Shown: positions 50,295-59,413 of the stretch, piece after piece
How the letters are laid out: every line of letters starts with the position of its first letter
How positions within the stretch are numbered: the stretch's first letter is position 1
Assembly (NCBI GenBank): GCA_964631835.1
Contig: CAZWAD010000001.1
Location: forward strand, 62,001-126,000
DNA: 64,000 bases
Direction: 5' to 3'
From: Bog-950 sp964631835
GTDB taxonomy: Bacteria; Bacteroidota; Bacteroidia; Chitinophagales; LD1
The notes under the pieces: model-generated
The model's database searches: none
What the model saw: the letters and a program-made list of their open reading frames with translations, nothing else
What the model was told of the DNA's origin: nothing
Translations under genes and position numbers: made by a program

Positions 50295-50933
50295 ATGCAT
50301 TTAGTATCTGAGCAACTGGAAAAATACATTGAGCAATTTTCTTCTGCCGAAGATGAAATATTGAAAGAGCTTTCGCGCGAAACACATTTGAAAGTTGAAA
50401 TGCCTCAAATGGTTTCGGGAAATATTCAGGGGCAATTCCTGCAAATGCTAAGCACCCTGATTAAACCGAAAATAATTTTGGAGATTGGAACCTATACTGG
50501 CTATTCTGCCATTTGCCTGGCGAGAGGATTAACTAAAGACGGATTGCTTTATACTATTGATATCAATGAAGAACTTCAATTTATGTGTGCCCGCTATTTT
50601 GAGAAAGCAAAGCTCACCTCAAAAATCAAACACCTGATTGGTAATGCAAGGAAAATAATTCCTGAACTCAACGAAACGTTTGATTTGGTTTTTATTGATG
50701 CCGATAAAATAAATTACTCTAACTATTATGATTTGGTTTTTGACAAAGTCCGTGTTGGAGGCTGCATCGTTGCGGATAATGTTTTGTGGAGCGGCAGGGT
50801 GGTTGAAGAAAAAAGAGATAAAGACACACTTGCCATTCACCAATACAATGAGAAGGTTTCTTCCGATAAGCGGGTTAAGAATTTTATTCTTTCCCTCCGC
50901 GATGGACTAAATATTGCACAAAAAATTTCGTGA
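50295..50933 (+). CDS. Class I SAM-dependent O-methyltransferase (COMT-like)
   Basis: 212 residues. SAM-binding motif I in IILEIGTYTGYSAICLARGL, metal-ligand region FDLVFIDADKINYSNYYDLV, and CIVADNVLWSGRVVEE, which is the Mg2+-binding signature of O-methyltransferase family 3 (catechol/caffeoyl-CoA type). The substrate cannot be told from sequence. Third gene after the carbonic anhydrase-like gene and idi, with 6 bases between idi and its start. Confidence 0.9.
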   Translation: MHLVSEQLEKYIEQFSSAEDEILKELSRETHLKVEMPQMVSGNIQGQFLQMLSTLIKPKIILEIGTYTGYSAICLARGLTKDGLLYTIDINEELQFMCARYFEKAKLTSKIKHLIGNARKIIPELNETFDLVFIDADKINYSNYYDLVFDKVRVGGCIVADNVLWSGRVVEEKRDKDTLAIHQYNEKVSSDKRVKNFILSLRDGLNIAQKIS

Positions 50934-51011
50934 CGCACAACATTTTGTAGAGAGGATTCGTTTAACACTAACAACCGATTCCTTAAATTTGGATTTCGAA
51001 ATTTTTTGGTA

Positions 51012-52244
51012 ATGAGATTTGCCTATACTCTTTTCTTTATCGCTGTGTTTTCATTTTACGGGATTGCACAAACCAAACCGGATATCATAAAATATATCCG
51101 CCAGTATAAGCATATTGCCATTGAAGAAATGGTGCGTACAAGAATTCCTGCAAGCATAACTCTTGCGCAGGGAATTCTTGAATCGGGTTGCGGTAAATCG
51201 CCTTTATCCACCCATGCGAATAATCATTTTGGTATTAAATGTAAAAGCGATTGGACCGGCAAAAAATATTTCCAGGATGACGATGAAGCCCAGGAGTGTT
51301 TTCGCGTTTATGAACATGCAGAAGCCTCATACGTTGACCACTCGGATTTTTTACTGACACGGTACCGCTATGCTCCTCTCTTCCAGCTGCCAGCGGATGA
51401 TTATAAATCATGGGCAAAGGGGTTGAAGGAAGTGGGTTACGCCACCAACCCCAACTATGCGCAATTGCTGATTAGCTATATCGATAATTACAACTTGCAT
51501 GAGTATGACCAAACTGGTCTCAGGGAGTTAGAGAAAAAAGAATTGCTTCTGAGTCATTCTGAAAATCCCAAAAGTCCATTGCCTGTTGTAGAGAATAGGG
51601 TGAACGAGGGAGGGCTCAAGACGGACGAAACACAAGTGCCAAATCCAAACGAAGCAAAACCAGCGACAAATGGAAGAGAAGAGTTTTTAGTGAATGGACT
51701 AAGGACTGTGCGCGCCATTGGAAATGAAGACCCTCTAAAAATTGCTTTCGAATATGGTATTGATTATTCTTTTGTGATGGTGCACAACGATCTGAGCACA
51801 GGTGAGCGTTTTAATGACGGTGAAAATATTTTTCTTCAGCCGAAGAAAAGCGCGGGCGAAACCTCAACTTATACCGTTAAATCAGGCGAAAGCATGCGCG
51901 ACATTTCGCAGCTGCAAGGAATAAAACTGAAAGATTTATACCTCCACAATCAAATGAAATTCAACGAGCAGGTTTATGCGGGTGAAGTTTTGTATTTGCA
52001 AGACAGGCGTCCACAACCGCCACGGGTGATGAGCTATTATGAATTTCTCCGCACACAGAGTAAAAATAAGGCTTCGGCACAGAAGACAATTCTTAATAAC
52101 CCAGCAGAGTACCAGGTACAGCAAACTGACACGCTTTATTCCATTGCCCGTAAGTTCAACACCACTGTGGAGCAGCTTAAAGCGCTGAACAACCTTGAAA
52201 CCGCAGAAGTGAAAGCCGGGCAGGTGCTGGTGGTTTCGCAGTAA
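51012..52244 (+). CDS. Glucosaminidase with two LysM domains
   Basis: 410 residues from the ATG at 51012; an in-frame TTG two codons upstream is ignored. Signal peptide (RFAYTLFFIAVFSFYGIAQ), then a glycoside hydrolase family 73-type glucosaminidase: ITLAQGILESGCGKSPLSTHANNHFGIKC with the catalytic Glu, and YVDHSDFLLTRYRYAPLFQL. From about residue 285 come LysM peptidoglycan-binding repeats: TYTVKSGESMRDISQLQGIKLKDLYLHN and EYQVQQTDTLYSIARKFNTTVEQLKALNN. It cleaves the GlcNAc-MurNAc bond for cell separation. A charged linker joins the parts. Confidence 0.9.
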   Translation: MRFAYTLFFIAVFSFYGIAQTKPDIIKYIRQYKHIAIEEMVRTRIPASITLAQGILESGCGKSPLSTHANNHFGIKCKSDWTGKKYFQDDDEAQECFRVYEHAEASYVDHSDFLLTRYRYAPLFQLPADDYKSWAKGLKEVGYATNPNYAQLLISYIDNYNLHEYDQTGLRELEKKELLLSHSENPKSPLPVVENRVNEGGLKTDETQVPNPNEAKPATNGREEFLVNGLRTVRAIGNEDPLKIAFEYGIDYSFVMVHNDLSTGERFNDGENIFLQPKKSAGETSTYTVKSGESMRDISQLQGIKLKDLYLHNQMKFNEQVYAGEVLYLQDRRPQPPRVMSYYEFLRTQSKNKASAQKTILNNPAEYQVQQTDTLYSIARKFNTTVEQLKALNNLETAEVKAGQVLVVSQ

Positions 52245-52310
52245 AATTAACCCCGCCTTTCACTAAATTCCGTAAGGTTTTGTATGCTATACCGACATAA
52301 CAAATAAATC

Positions 52311-52979
52311 ATGCACAGTATATTTTCAGTTTCCTTTTTTTCTTTTGTGTTTTTAATTGCTATTCACTCCTGCGCGGAGAAAAGAAATACTACAGAAATT
52401 ACTCAATCCCAAAACAAGACGAATACAATGAGCGACAATACTAAGTTGGATACCATCACATTTGGCGGAGGGTGCTTTTGGTGCACCGAAGCAATTTTTC
52501 AAAGACTGAACGGAGTAATCTCCGTGGAGTCCGGTTATTCGGGAGGAACTTTAAAGAACCCCACTTATAAAGAGGTTTGCAGCGGGCTTACCGGTCATGC
52601 CGAGTGCACACAAATAGTTTTCGATTCATCGGTTATTTCCCTGCCCGAAATCCTCGAAGTATTTTTCAAGACCCATGACCCCACCACCCTGAACCGGCAG
52701 GGAGGGGATGAGGGCACGCAATATCGTTCAGTTATATTTTACCGCAGCACTGAACAAAAGAAAATAGCTGATGATATTAAACAGGGTCTCGATAAAAGCG
52801 GAGCGTTTACGTCCTCTATTGTTACAGAGATAGCTCCGTTCTCTGTTTTCTATAAAGCAGAAGATTACCATCAGAACTACTACAACGAAAACAAAAACAA
52901 GAACTCGTATTGCCAGTATGTGATAGTACCCAAAGTAGAGAAGTTTGAGAAATACTTTGCCGACAAGATGAAAAAGTAA
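52311..52979 (+). CDS. msrA: Peptide-methionine (S)-S-oxide reductase, exported
   Basis: Reduces methionine-S-sulfoxide in oxidised proteins. 222 residues: hydrophobic start with a lipobox-like IHSC (C21), then a Ser/Asn-rich linker and the MsrA domain. Catalytic Cys55 is in GGGCFWCTE (residues 52-60), with Cys58 also present; later motifs GYSGG, YRSVIFY and EDYHQNYY are intact. An export signal on MsrA suggests repair of envelope proteins. ATG at 52311. Confidence 0.92.
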   Translation: MHSIFSVSFFSFVFLIAIHSCAEKRNTTEITQSQNKTNTMSDNTKLDTITFGGGCFWCTEAIFQRLNGVISVESGYSGGTLKNPTYKEVCSGLTGHAECTQIVFDSSVISLPEILEVFFKTHDPTTLNRQGGDEGTQYRSVIFYRSTEQKKIADDIKQGLDKSGAFTSSIVTEIAPFSVFYKAEDYHQNYYNENKNKNSYCQYVIVPKVEKFEKYFADKMKK

Positions 52980-53053
52980 TAACCGGAAGATTATTGTTCC
53001 GTTAACCCACTTCCACTCGGCAATTTTTTACATATTTGGCGAACTTAAAATGA

Positions 53054-53608
53054 ATGGAAAAGCTCGTAAAGCTCCATGACCGAACTTTCCGGATATACAA
53101 AAGCGAAACTGAAATTCTTTCGGCTGTAAGAGATATCGCCAGCAGGATTAACGAAGACTATATAGGCAGGCGTCCGCTCATCGTTCCCGTACTTAACGGC
53201 TCGTTTATTTTTGCTTCAGATTTAATTAAGGAATTACGTCTTGATTGTGAACTTTCGTTTATTAAAGTGTCTTCTTACAATGGCGTGAATACAACCGGCA
53301 GGCCGGTTACCTTAATTGGTTTGTCCGAACCGGTTGAGGGCCGGCATGTAATTATTATTGAAGATATCGTTGATACCGGAAATACCCTGGCGAAAGCCCT
53401 TCCGGTTTTCAGGAGTAAAAATCCTGCTTCCATTAAAATCGCATCACTTCTTTTGAAGCCTTTAGCCTTAGGAGAAAATAACCCTGACATTAAAATTGAT
53501 TACGCGGGTATGGAAATTCCCAACGAATTTATTGTGGGCTATGGTTTGGATTACAACGGGCTTGGACGAAACCTGCGTGACATTTACCAGGAAGTTCCCG
53601 CGCAGTAA
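53054..53608 (+). CDS. hpt: Hypoxanthine phosphoribosyltransferase
   Basis: Salvages hypoxanthine (and guanine) with PRPP to IMP/GMP. 184 residues: VPVLNGSFIFASDLIKEL, the hood loop with SSYNG, and the PRPP-binding loop VIIIEDIVDTGNTL (115-128), with NEFIVGYGLDYNGLGRNLRDI at the end. Normal length. Only 3 bases separate the stop from the following flavoprotein gene. A CATATTTG box about 17 bases before the start differs by one base from the -7 consensus. Confidence 0.93.
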   Translation: MEKLVKLHDRTFRIYKSETEILSAVRDIASRINEDYIGRRPLIVPVLNGSFIFASDLIKELRLDCELSFIKVSSYNGVNTTGRPVTLIGLSEPVEGRHVIIIEDIVDTGNTLAKALPVFRSKNPASIKIASLLLKPLALGENNPDIKIDYAGMEIPNEFIVGYGLDYNGLGRNLRDIYQEVPAQ

Positions 53609-53611
53609 TTA

Positions 53612-54826
53612 ATGAAAAACGAAATTGTTGTAATTGGCGGAGGAGCCGCAGGTTTTTTTGCGGCAATTACCTGTGCTGAAAAATATCCTGATTATAGCGT
53701 CACCATCCTTGAGAAATCTTCTTCGCTTCTTCAAAAGGTAAAAATTAGCGGAGGTGGGCGATGCAATATAACCAACGCCTGTTTCGACCCAGAGGAGTTA
53801 GTAAAGAATTACCCGAGGGGTGAAAAGCAATTGCTTGGACCGTTTACGCGCTTCAATACTTCAAATACGATTGAATGGTTTGAAAGCAGGGGTGTTCAAC
53901 TCAAAACAGAGCCAGACAAAAGAATATTTCCGGTTACGGATTCCTCGCAAACCGTTATCGATTGCTTTTTAAACGAAGCAGAAAGACTGAGAGTGCGAGT
54001 TAGACTACGGACCGGTGTAGAGAAATTAGAGTTTGGAAAAGACAAATGGCAAATCGAAACAAACACGGGGGAAAGTATTGCAGCCAATTTTGTAATTATA
54101 ACTACCGGAAGTTCATCGGGAATGTGGAGCATTCTTGAAAAACTCGGTCACAAGATTGTTCCACCCGTTCCTTCTTTGTTTACATTCAATATAAATGATA
54201 AAAGAATTAAAGGGCTTGAAGGGTTATCCGTTTCATCCGCACAAATATCAATTCTGAATTTAACAAGAAGTAGACTATCTGCCACCGGTCCTTTGCTGAT
54301 TACTCATTGGGGAATAAGCGGTCCGGTTGTTCTTCGTTTGTCAGCCTGGGGTGCAAGAGAGCTTGCGGTAGTCAATCACAAATTTGATATTGAGTTAAAT
54401 TGGTTGAATAAGACATCTGCTGAGATAAAAGAATTGCTGAAATATTTCAAACAAAACAACCCAAAGAAAAATATAATTGCAAATCCACTTTTTAATATTC
54501 CAAAACGGTTGTGGGGGCGATTGGCACAAAATGTTTCAATAAAGGCTACAGAAAACTTTGCTGATTTATCAAACAAACAGATGGAAGAGTTTACGCGCTC
54601 GCTTTGCGCTTCAAAATTTTCCGTAACTGGTAAATCAACCTATAAAGATGAATTTGTAACAGCAGGCGGGCTGGAGTTAAAGGAGGTGGATTTTAAAACC
54701 ATGCAGAGCAAAAAATTTCGGGGATTGTATTTTGCGGGTGAGGTTTTAGATATTGATGCTATAACTGGCGGATTTAATTTTCAGGCTGCATGGACAACCG
54801 GTTGGATTGCCGGAACCTCCGTATAA
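53612..54826 (+). CDS. NAD(P)/FAD-dependent oxidoreductase (HI0933/BaiN-like)
   Basis: 404 residues of the HI0933-like flavoprotein family: dinucleotide-binding start EIVVIGGGAAGFFAAITCAEK, the family signature KVKISGGGRCNITNACFDP, the LLITHWGISGPVVLRLSAWG motif, and the C-terminal FAGEVLDIDAITGGFNFQAAW that closes over FAD. Related enzymes include bile-acid dehydroxylation flavoproteins, but most have unknown substrates. Tightly downstream of hpt, so co-transcription is likely. Confidence 0.88.
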   Translation: MKNEIVVIGGGAAGFFAAITCAEKYPDYSVTILEKSSSLLQKVKISGGGRCNITNACFDPEELVKNYPRGEKQLLGPFTRFNTSNTIEWFESRGVQLKTEPDKRIFPVTDSSQTVIDCFLNEAERLRVRVRLRTGVEKLEFGKDKWQIETNTGESIAANFVIITTGSSSGMWSILEKLGHKIVPPVPSLFTFNINDKRIKGLEGLSVSSAQISILNLTRSRLSATGPLLITHWGISGPVVLRLSAWGARELAVVNHKFDIELNWLNKTSAEIKELLKYFKQNNPKKNIIANPLFNIPKRLWGRLAQNVSIKATENFADLSNKQMEEFTRSLCASKFSVTGKSTYKDEFVTAGGLELKEVDFKTMQSKKFRGLYFAGEVLDIDAITGGFNFQAAWTTGWIAGTSV

Positions 54827-54831
54827 CAAAA

Positions 54832-54857
54832 AAGCCACCCCCGACTTGGAATGGCTT
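54832..54857 (-). terminator. Terminator for the TonB receptor gene
   Basis: AAGCCA (54832-54837) pairs with TGGCTT (54852-54857) around a 14-base loop that can pair in part. On the minus strand it is followed by a T run (TTTTTTG). It lies between the convergent flavoprotein and receptor genes and may act on both. Confidence 0.7.
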
Positions 54858-54876
54858 GTAATTGGTTATAAAGTTC

Positions 54877-57711
54877 TTAGTTCGCTTCAGCTTTCGTTTT
54901 CTTTCCGAAGTTGTTGAAGTCGAAAGTCCATGCCAAATAATACATCGCTCCGATTTTAGGCGAACCAACCGCTTCGATATGCCAGTTATTATAAATATTT
55001 GAACCACCGAGGCGAACAGTGGAATAAGCCTTCTCAATTTCATAATAAAGCTGTAGATCAAGGACATGGAAACTCGGAACTGTTCCATCAGCAAACGGGC
55101 TTTGCCATTCATAGTCTGTAACCCACTTAAAGTTAGCGCTAAAACCAAGTCCTTTCCATACCCGGTTACCGTTTACGCCTATATTTATTTTATGGCGGGG
55201 AGTATTGAAGCCGGAAAGAATAGTTGTTCCTGTGTTTTTTAAATTGCTGTCATCCAAATCGGAGTAGGTGTAATTTACATAAGGCGTAATTCCTCTTCCC
55301 ACATAATATGCAACACTAACCGCTACGCCCCAGGAAGGAGTTGTTCCTTCACCATTTACCCAGGTTTGGTAAGGTGTATAATAGCCGGAAAGTATATTGG
55401 TAACTCCTGATTCCTCACCGGCAATGCCAACATCGGTAGTATCGTTATACGGATGTGCTACGCGGGTAAAACCGATAAATCGTTTGTAAATGCTGTAGTA
55501 TGCAGTCAGGTCAACAAATACTTTGTTGTTGAAATCACCCCTATAACCGATTTCAAATGAAGTTACCCGTTCCGGTTGAATCGGCTTCAATGTAGTTGGA
55601 ACCAAAACCGCTGCTGCCGCGTCTGCTTTGCTTCCTCCTTGTTCATTCAAAGCTAAAGTGTCTTCGGCATCGCGTATAGACTCAAGCGTATAAAGATTTT
55701 CCCATCCATTGAGGTTGCCTACCAGTTTGATTCTTCCAATGTCAAGATACAGATACTGGTCTTGCAAAGTAGGAGTTCTGAATGCTGCCGTAGCTGATGC
55801 GCGGAAAGTATGGTCGCTTTTTTTCGCTTTGTAAGTATAAACGAGCGAGCCTCTTGGCGAAACCTGCGCTTTAAAGTTCGAGTTTTTATCTACGCGGATT
55901 GAACCAATAATTTTAAAGTTGTCATTAAACAATCTCTTGGTCGCCTGCAAATACGCACCCACTTCATGGACTCGAATCTTTACATTAGCAGTATCTTCAA
56001 AGATTGTTCCGCGGGAGTTAGGCATATAGATACGGTACGATACACCGGTGATTATTTCCAGCCACTTTACAAAGTCCCAGTTATACTGCCCTTCAACATG
56101 CCACAACATGGAGCGGTCGTAGAACTTAGTTCCGTTAAGTGAATTCGCTTCTCCAATAAGATAGCTGAATGTATCTTTAAACTGCTGTGAGCCGCCTTTA
56201 TACCAAAACTGCTCGGCATGAGCCCGGCCGGCTTTGCGGGCGGAATCAATCTGCCATTCACGAATGCAATCAGCACAGAAATCGGTAAGCGAGTCAATAG
56301 TTGCAAAATACTTGGAGCTGAACTCAGAAACATAATCAGGCACAGCAGCACGCGAAACATAAGCACCGGTCAACCCGATGTTGTAAGATTTTCCCGCATC
56401 TTCAATAGCTCCATAAGCGCGTATAAAAAAGTTCTTACCCTTCAATTCAATTTTTGGCTGGTGGAAATTAAATTCCTTGATTTGGTAACGGGCAGTAGCC
56501 TGGTAAACAGCAGTTCCGAATCCGTATTTGTAAGCTGCCTGTAATTCCAAATCGGGAGTAAAGCGGTAATGCAGGCCAACCGAAAACTTCAAGCTCTTGG
56601 CATTGTAATCAGCCAATTCTTTTTCCATATAGCCGGGAGCTTTCACTTTCAAAAAGCCATTGGATGCCGCAGTATCAAAAATACTTGCCTGGGGATTGAA
56701 GTCGAGCCAGTTGTTTAGTTTTTCGTACCGGTCGTGGTCTTCCTGAGTAACCGGGCAAGTGGGGCAGTAAGGCTCCAATCTTTTTTTGCGGATTGAAGCA
56801 TTGAGGTTTACATCCGCTTCAATGGCGCCATACAGGTTCAGCGAATCGTCATCCGCTACCCAATCGCTCATTTGCATGTACTCACCGGTAAACTTTATGG
56901 CAAACTTTTCTTTCTTTCCGAATGCCTGTGCGTAACGCAGCTGCGCATTCAGGTAAGGACCGGGAACCGTAGTTCCTCCGCCTTTTAACTGAACAGCAAG
57001 CCCCTGAAAATCGTACGGGCTTTTGCTTCGCATGGTTATAACTCCCTGCATGGCGTTAGCTCCGTAAAGCGATGATGATGCTCCCGAGATAATCTCCACA
57101 CTTTCCAAATCGAGGTCGTTTGCGCCTACCATGTTTCCAATCGGGAAGTTCAACCCCGGTGCTTCGTTATCTACCCCGTCAACAAACTGCTTGGTGCGCA
57201 GCGAACGGGTATCGCTGAAGCCGCGAAGGTTAATTACTTTAAAGCCCGAAGATGTGGTTACAATATCTACACCTTTAAAGTTTCCGATGCTCTGGTAGAA
57301 GTCACCGGAGGCGGCTGATTTGATTTCGCGCGAGGTCATTTTCTCGATTTGCACAGGAGCGGTCTTAATAGATTCGGCAACACGCGATGAAGTTACCACC
57401 ACCTCGCCACCGGGAATTTCGGCAGTTTCAAGAGTTACAGAAAAGTTGGTGTTGTTTCCAATGGTAATGTCGCGGGTTACATAGCCTACATACGAAACCG
57501 TAAGCCCCTTGGCATCGGCTGGAACATCGAGTTTGAAATTGCCATCCGCATCGGTGGCGGTTCCTATCTTGGTTCCTTTTACAATAACCGTAGCGCCTAC
57601 CATCGGCTCTTTGGTTTGTGAGTCAGTTATTTTTCCGGTAATGGTTTTAGTTTGGGCAAAGAGGAGGAATGAAGTACATACAAATGAAACAAACAGTAAT
57701 AATTTCTTCAT
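54877..57711 (-). CDS. TonB-dependent outer membrane receptor with carboxypeptidase-regulatory-like domain
   Basis: 944 residues. Signal peptide MKKLLLFVSFVCTSFLLFAQ; a CarboxypepD-regulatory-like domain (about 22-95, GKITDSQTKEPMVGATVIVKGT); a plug domain (about 100-235, with TRSLRTKQFVDGVDNEAP and GASSSLYGANAMQGVITM); then a 22-strand barrel with many aromatic strand ends. It has no SusD partner next to it and lacks the SusC-type extension, so it is a simpler receptor for an unknown ligand. The gene is divergent from the asparaginase-like gene across 124 bases and has a terminator downstream. Confidence 0.9.
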   Translation of the reverse strand: MKKLLLFVSFVCTSFLLFAQTKTITGKITDSQTKEPMVGATVIVKGTKIGTATDADGNFKLDVPADAKGLTVSYVGYVTRDITIGNNTNFSVTLETAEIPGGEVVVTSSRVAESIKTAPVQIEKMTSREIKSAASGDFYQSIGNFKGVDIVTTSSGFKVINLRGFSDTRSLRTKQFVDGVDNEAPGLNFPIGNMVGANDLDLESVEIISGASSSLYGANAMQGVITMRSKSPYDFQGLAVQLKGGGTTVPGPYLNAQLRYAQAFGKKEKFAIKFTGEYMQMSDWVADDDSLNLYGAIEADVNLNASIRKKRLEPYCPTCPVTQEDHDRYEKLNNWLDFNPQASIFDTAASNGFLKVKAPGYMEKELADYNAKSLKFSVGLHYRFTPDLELQAAYKYGFGTAVYQATARYQIKEFNFHQPKIELKGKNFFIRAYGAIEDAGKSYNIGLTGAYVSRAAVPDYVSEFSSKYFATIDSLTDFCADCIREWQIDSARKAGRAHAEQFWYKGGSQQFKDTFSYLIGEANSLNGTKFYDRSMLWHVEGQYNWDFVKWLEIITGVSYRIYMPNSRGTIFEDTANVKIRVHEVGAYLQATKRLFNDNFKIIGSIRVDKNSNFKAQVSPRGSLVYTYKAKKSDHTFRASATAAFRTPTLQDQYLYLDIGRIKLVGNLNGWENLYTLESIRDAEDTLALNEQGGSKADAAAAVLVPTTLKPIQPERVTSFEIGYRGDFNNKVFVDLTAYYSIYKRFIGFTRVAHPYNDTTDVGIAGEESGVTNILSGYYTPYQTWVNGEGTTPSWGVAVSVAYYVGRGITPYVNYTYSDLDDSNLKNTGTTILSGFNTPRHKINIGVNGNRVWKGLGFSANFKWVTDYEWQSPFADGTVPSFHVLDLQLYYEIEKAYSTVRLGGSNIYNNWHIEAVGSPKIGAMYYLAWTFDFNNFGKKTKAEAN

Positions 57712-57819
57712 TGTTTAATTGGTTTCTGGTTTACATTTTGGGCGGGGTCGAAGATAACAAAATATTGAAACGGCAAAATTTACGCGCCACTAAATTCAGC
57801 ATACAGTAAATGCCTTTTT

Positions 57820-57827
57820 TAGCTTTG
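57820..57827 (+). promoter_or_regulatory. Candidate -7 box before the asparaginase-like gene
   Basis: TAGCTTTG fits TAnnTTTG, 8 bases before the ATG at 57836, implying a nearly leaderless transcript. No -33 element is obvious. Confidence 0.35.
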
Positions 57828-57835
57828 CGCGTGCT

Positions 57836-58324
57836 ATGGCTATTAAAATTCTGATAACCGGGGGAACCTTCGATAAAGAGTATGATGAACTGAACGGAAA
57901 GTTGTTTTTCAAAAACACTCACCTGCCCGAAATTCTTGCTTTGGGGCGCTGCAGCCTGAATGTGGATGTGCGCACGCTGATGATGCTCGACAGCTTAGAA
58001 ATGAAAGAAACCGACCGTGAAATTATACTTAACCACTGCCGCAGTTGTGACGAGCAAAAAATAGTTATTACCCATGGCACCGATACTATGGAAACCACCG
58101 CCCGCATTCTGGGCGAAGCTGCGCTCGATAAAACCATTGTGCTTACCGGTGCAATGATTCCTTACAAGTTCGGAAGTTCCGATGGTTTGTTCAACCTTGG
58201 CAGCGCGCTGGCTTTTGTGCAAACCCTGCCGCAGGGAGTTTATGTGGCTATGAACGGAAAGTTTTTTTCCTGGAATAATGTGCGCAAAAACAAAACTTCG
58301 GGCGCTTTTGAAGAACTGAATTAA
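57836..58324 (+). CDS. Asparaginase-like N-terminal domain protein
   Basis: 162 residues that correspond only to the N-terminal catalytic domain of type I/II L-asparaginase: ILITGGTFDKEYDEL with the nucleophile Thr in GGTF, VITHGTDTMETTARIL with the second catalytic Thr/Asp/Lys region, and VLTGAMIPYKFGSSDGLFNLGSALA. The C-terminal small domain of full-length asparaginase (about 330 residues) is missing. Short one-domain versions are known in several phyla, so this may be native rather than a truncation. Activity uncertain. Confidence 0.8.
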   Translation: MAIKILITGGTFDKEYDELNGKLFFKNTHLPEILALGRCSLNVDVRTLMMLDSLEMKETDREIILNHCRSCDEQKIVITHGTDTMETTARILGEAALDKTIVLTGAMIPYKFGSSDGLFNLGSALAFVQTLPQGVYVAMNGKFFSWNNVRKNKTSGAFEELN

Positions 58325-58388
58325 ACTGTAAAAAAACTTAGCAAATTAAATTCTCTTTCTATATTCGGCATTCAGAAAATTTTATTCA

Positions 58389-58832
58389 ATGAAAAAAGTA
58401 ATTTCACTTGTGTTGATTATCGCTTTTGTTGCAGGCTGTAACAAAGAAAAAATTTACAAAGAAAACCTGGAAGGGGTTTGGACAGTTTATAAATATCTGT
58501 TGCGCAACACCGATAAAACACAGCAGTTCCAGAACCAGCACCCCAACTACACCATTACATTTACGAAAGACGGCAGGTGGACGGAGTTTATGACCAACCC
58601 CGATACAAGCATTGTAAACGGAACTTATGCCTTTACCGATAATGACGAAAAGATTTTGCTGACCAATACCTACTTCACGTATGTATATTTTACCGATACG
58701 CTGGGAAATCCCGATACGCTTGAAGTGCCTCATATTTTGGAGCGCGAGTACACCATTTTTAATTTAACACGCGACCACGTGCAACTTCGCAACGATACTT
58801 CGCAACTTTATATGAACAAGAAAACCGAATAA
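58389..58832 (+). CDS. Lipocalin-like lipoprotein (paralogue 1)
   Basis: 147 residues with a lipoprotein signal MKKVISLVLIIAFVAGC (Cys at 17) and a beta-rich body: LEGVWTVYKYLLRNTD, YTITFTKDGRWTEFM, IVNGTYAFTDNDEKILL, DHVQLRNDTSQLYM. This is the pattern of small Bacteroidota lipocalin-like lipoproteins (similar to DUF5004-type). No ligand known. It is followed by a related lipoprotein gene with 26 bases between, so the two form a pair. Confidence 0.75.
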   Translation: MKKVISLVLIIAFVAGCNKEKIYKENLEGVWTVYKYLLRNTDKTQQFQNQHPNYTITFTKDGRWTEFMTNPDTSIVNGTYAFTDNDEKILLTNTYFTYVYFTDTLGNPDTLEVPHILEREYTIFNLTRDHVQLRNDTSQLYMNKKTE

Positions 58833-58858
58833 ATTTTTAAAAGATAAAAGACCGAATC

Positions 58859-59344
58859 GTGAAAAAGACTTTACTTATTTCCATTGCCCTTATTGCCTTA
58901 CTGGCTGCCTGCAACCGCAAAGCATTTGTAAAAAAACTTACCGGTACCTGGGAGCTGAACAAATACCTCTTCAGCGGGCAAAACAACACTATGTATTATG
59001 ATACCACTTTCAGGCAGTGGAAACTTACCCTTACCGAAAACCAGGTATACACCAAAACCTGGCTTAGTTATTCCTATACTCCTCAATCGGCTATTTTGGT
59101 TGATACCATTTCGTACGATTCGGTGGGCATGGTTTATATTCTTGAATTCGATACTTTCCGCTATACCGATACCACCATTACCCCGCGCATAGAAATTGGC
59201 AAGTGGGAGCTGATTAACAGCGAAGAAGACCTGCAGCTTCGAAACGACTCAACCCGCGCGGTTGATATTTACCGCATTTTGGACCTTACCCAAAAAGAAC
59301 TTAACCTGCGCAAAGGCAACGAAGAGCTTTACCTCGAAAAATAA
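58859..59344 (+). CDS. Lipocalin-like lipoprotein (paralogue 2)
   Basis: 161 residues; GTG start at 58859. Lipoprotein signal MKKTLLISIALIALLAAC (Cys at 18). The body parallels the preceding gene: LTGTWELNKYLFS, WKLTLTENQVYTKTW, IEIGKWELINSEEDLQLRNDS and a closing NEELYLEK. Shared LxGxW...KYL and LRNDS motifs show the two genes are diverged tandem duplicates. A terminator hairpin follows. Confidence 0.75.
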   Translation: MKKTLLISIALIALLAACNRKAFVKKLTGTWELNKYLFSGQNNTMYYDTTFRQWKLTLTENQVYTKTWLSYSYTPQSAILVDTISYDSVGMVYILEFDTFRYTDTTITPRIEIGKWELINSEEDLQLRNDSTRAVDIYRILDLTQKELNLRKGNEELYLEK

Positions 59345-59363
59345 TTCAAGATTTCTGTTCCAT

Positions 59364-59398
59364 AAAAAGAGGGCTATCGGGAAACCGGTGGCCTTTTT
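59364..59398. terminator. Terminator after the lipoprotein pair
   Basis: AAAAAGAGGGC (59364-59374) can pair with the GTGGCCTTTTT side (59388-59398), with a CGG/CCG inner stem and GAAA loop. T-rich on both sides; lies between convergent genes, so it can act bidirectionally. Confidence 0.65.
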
Positions 59399-59413
59399 GT
59401 TTTCGGACTGAAC

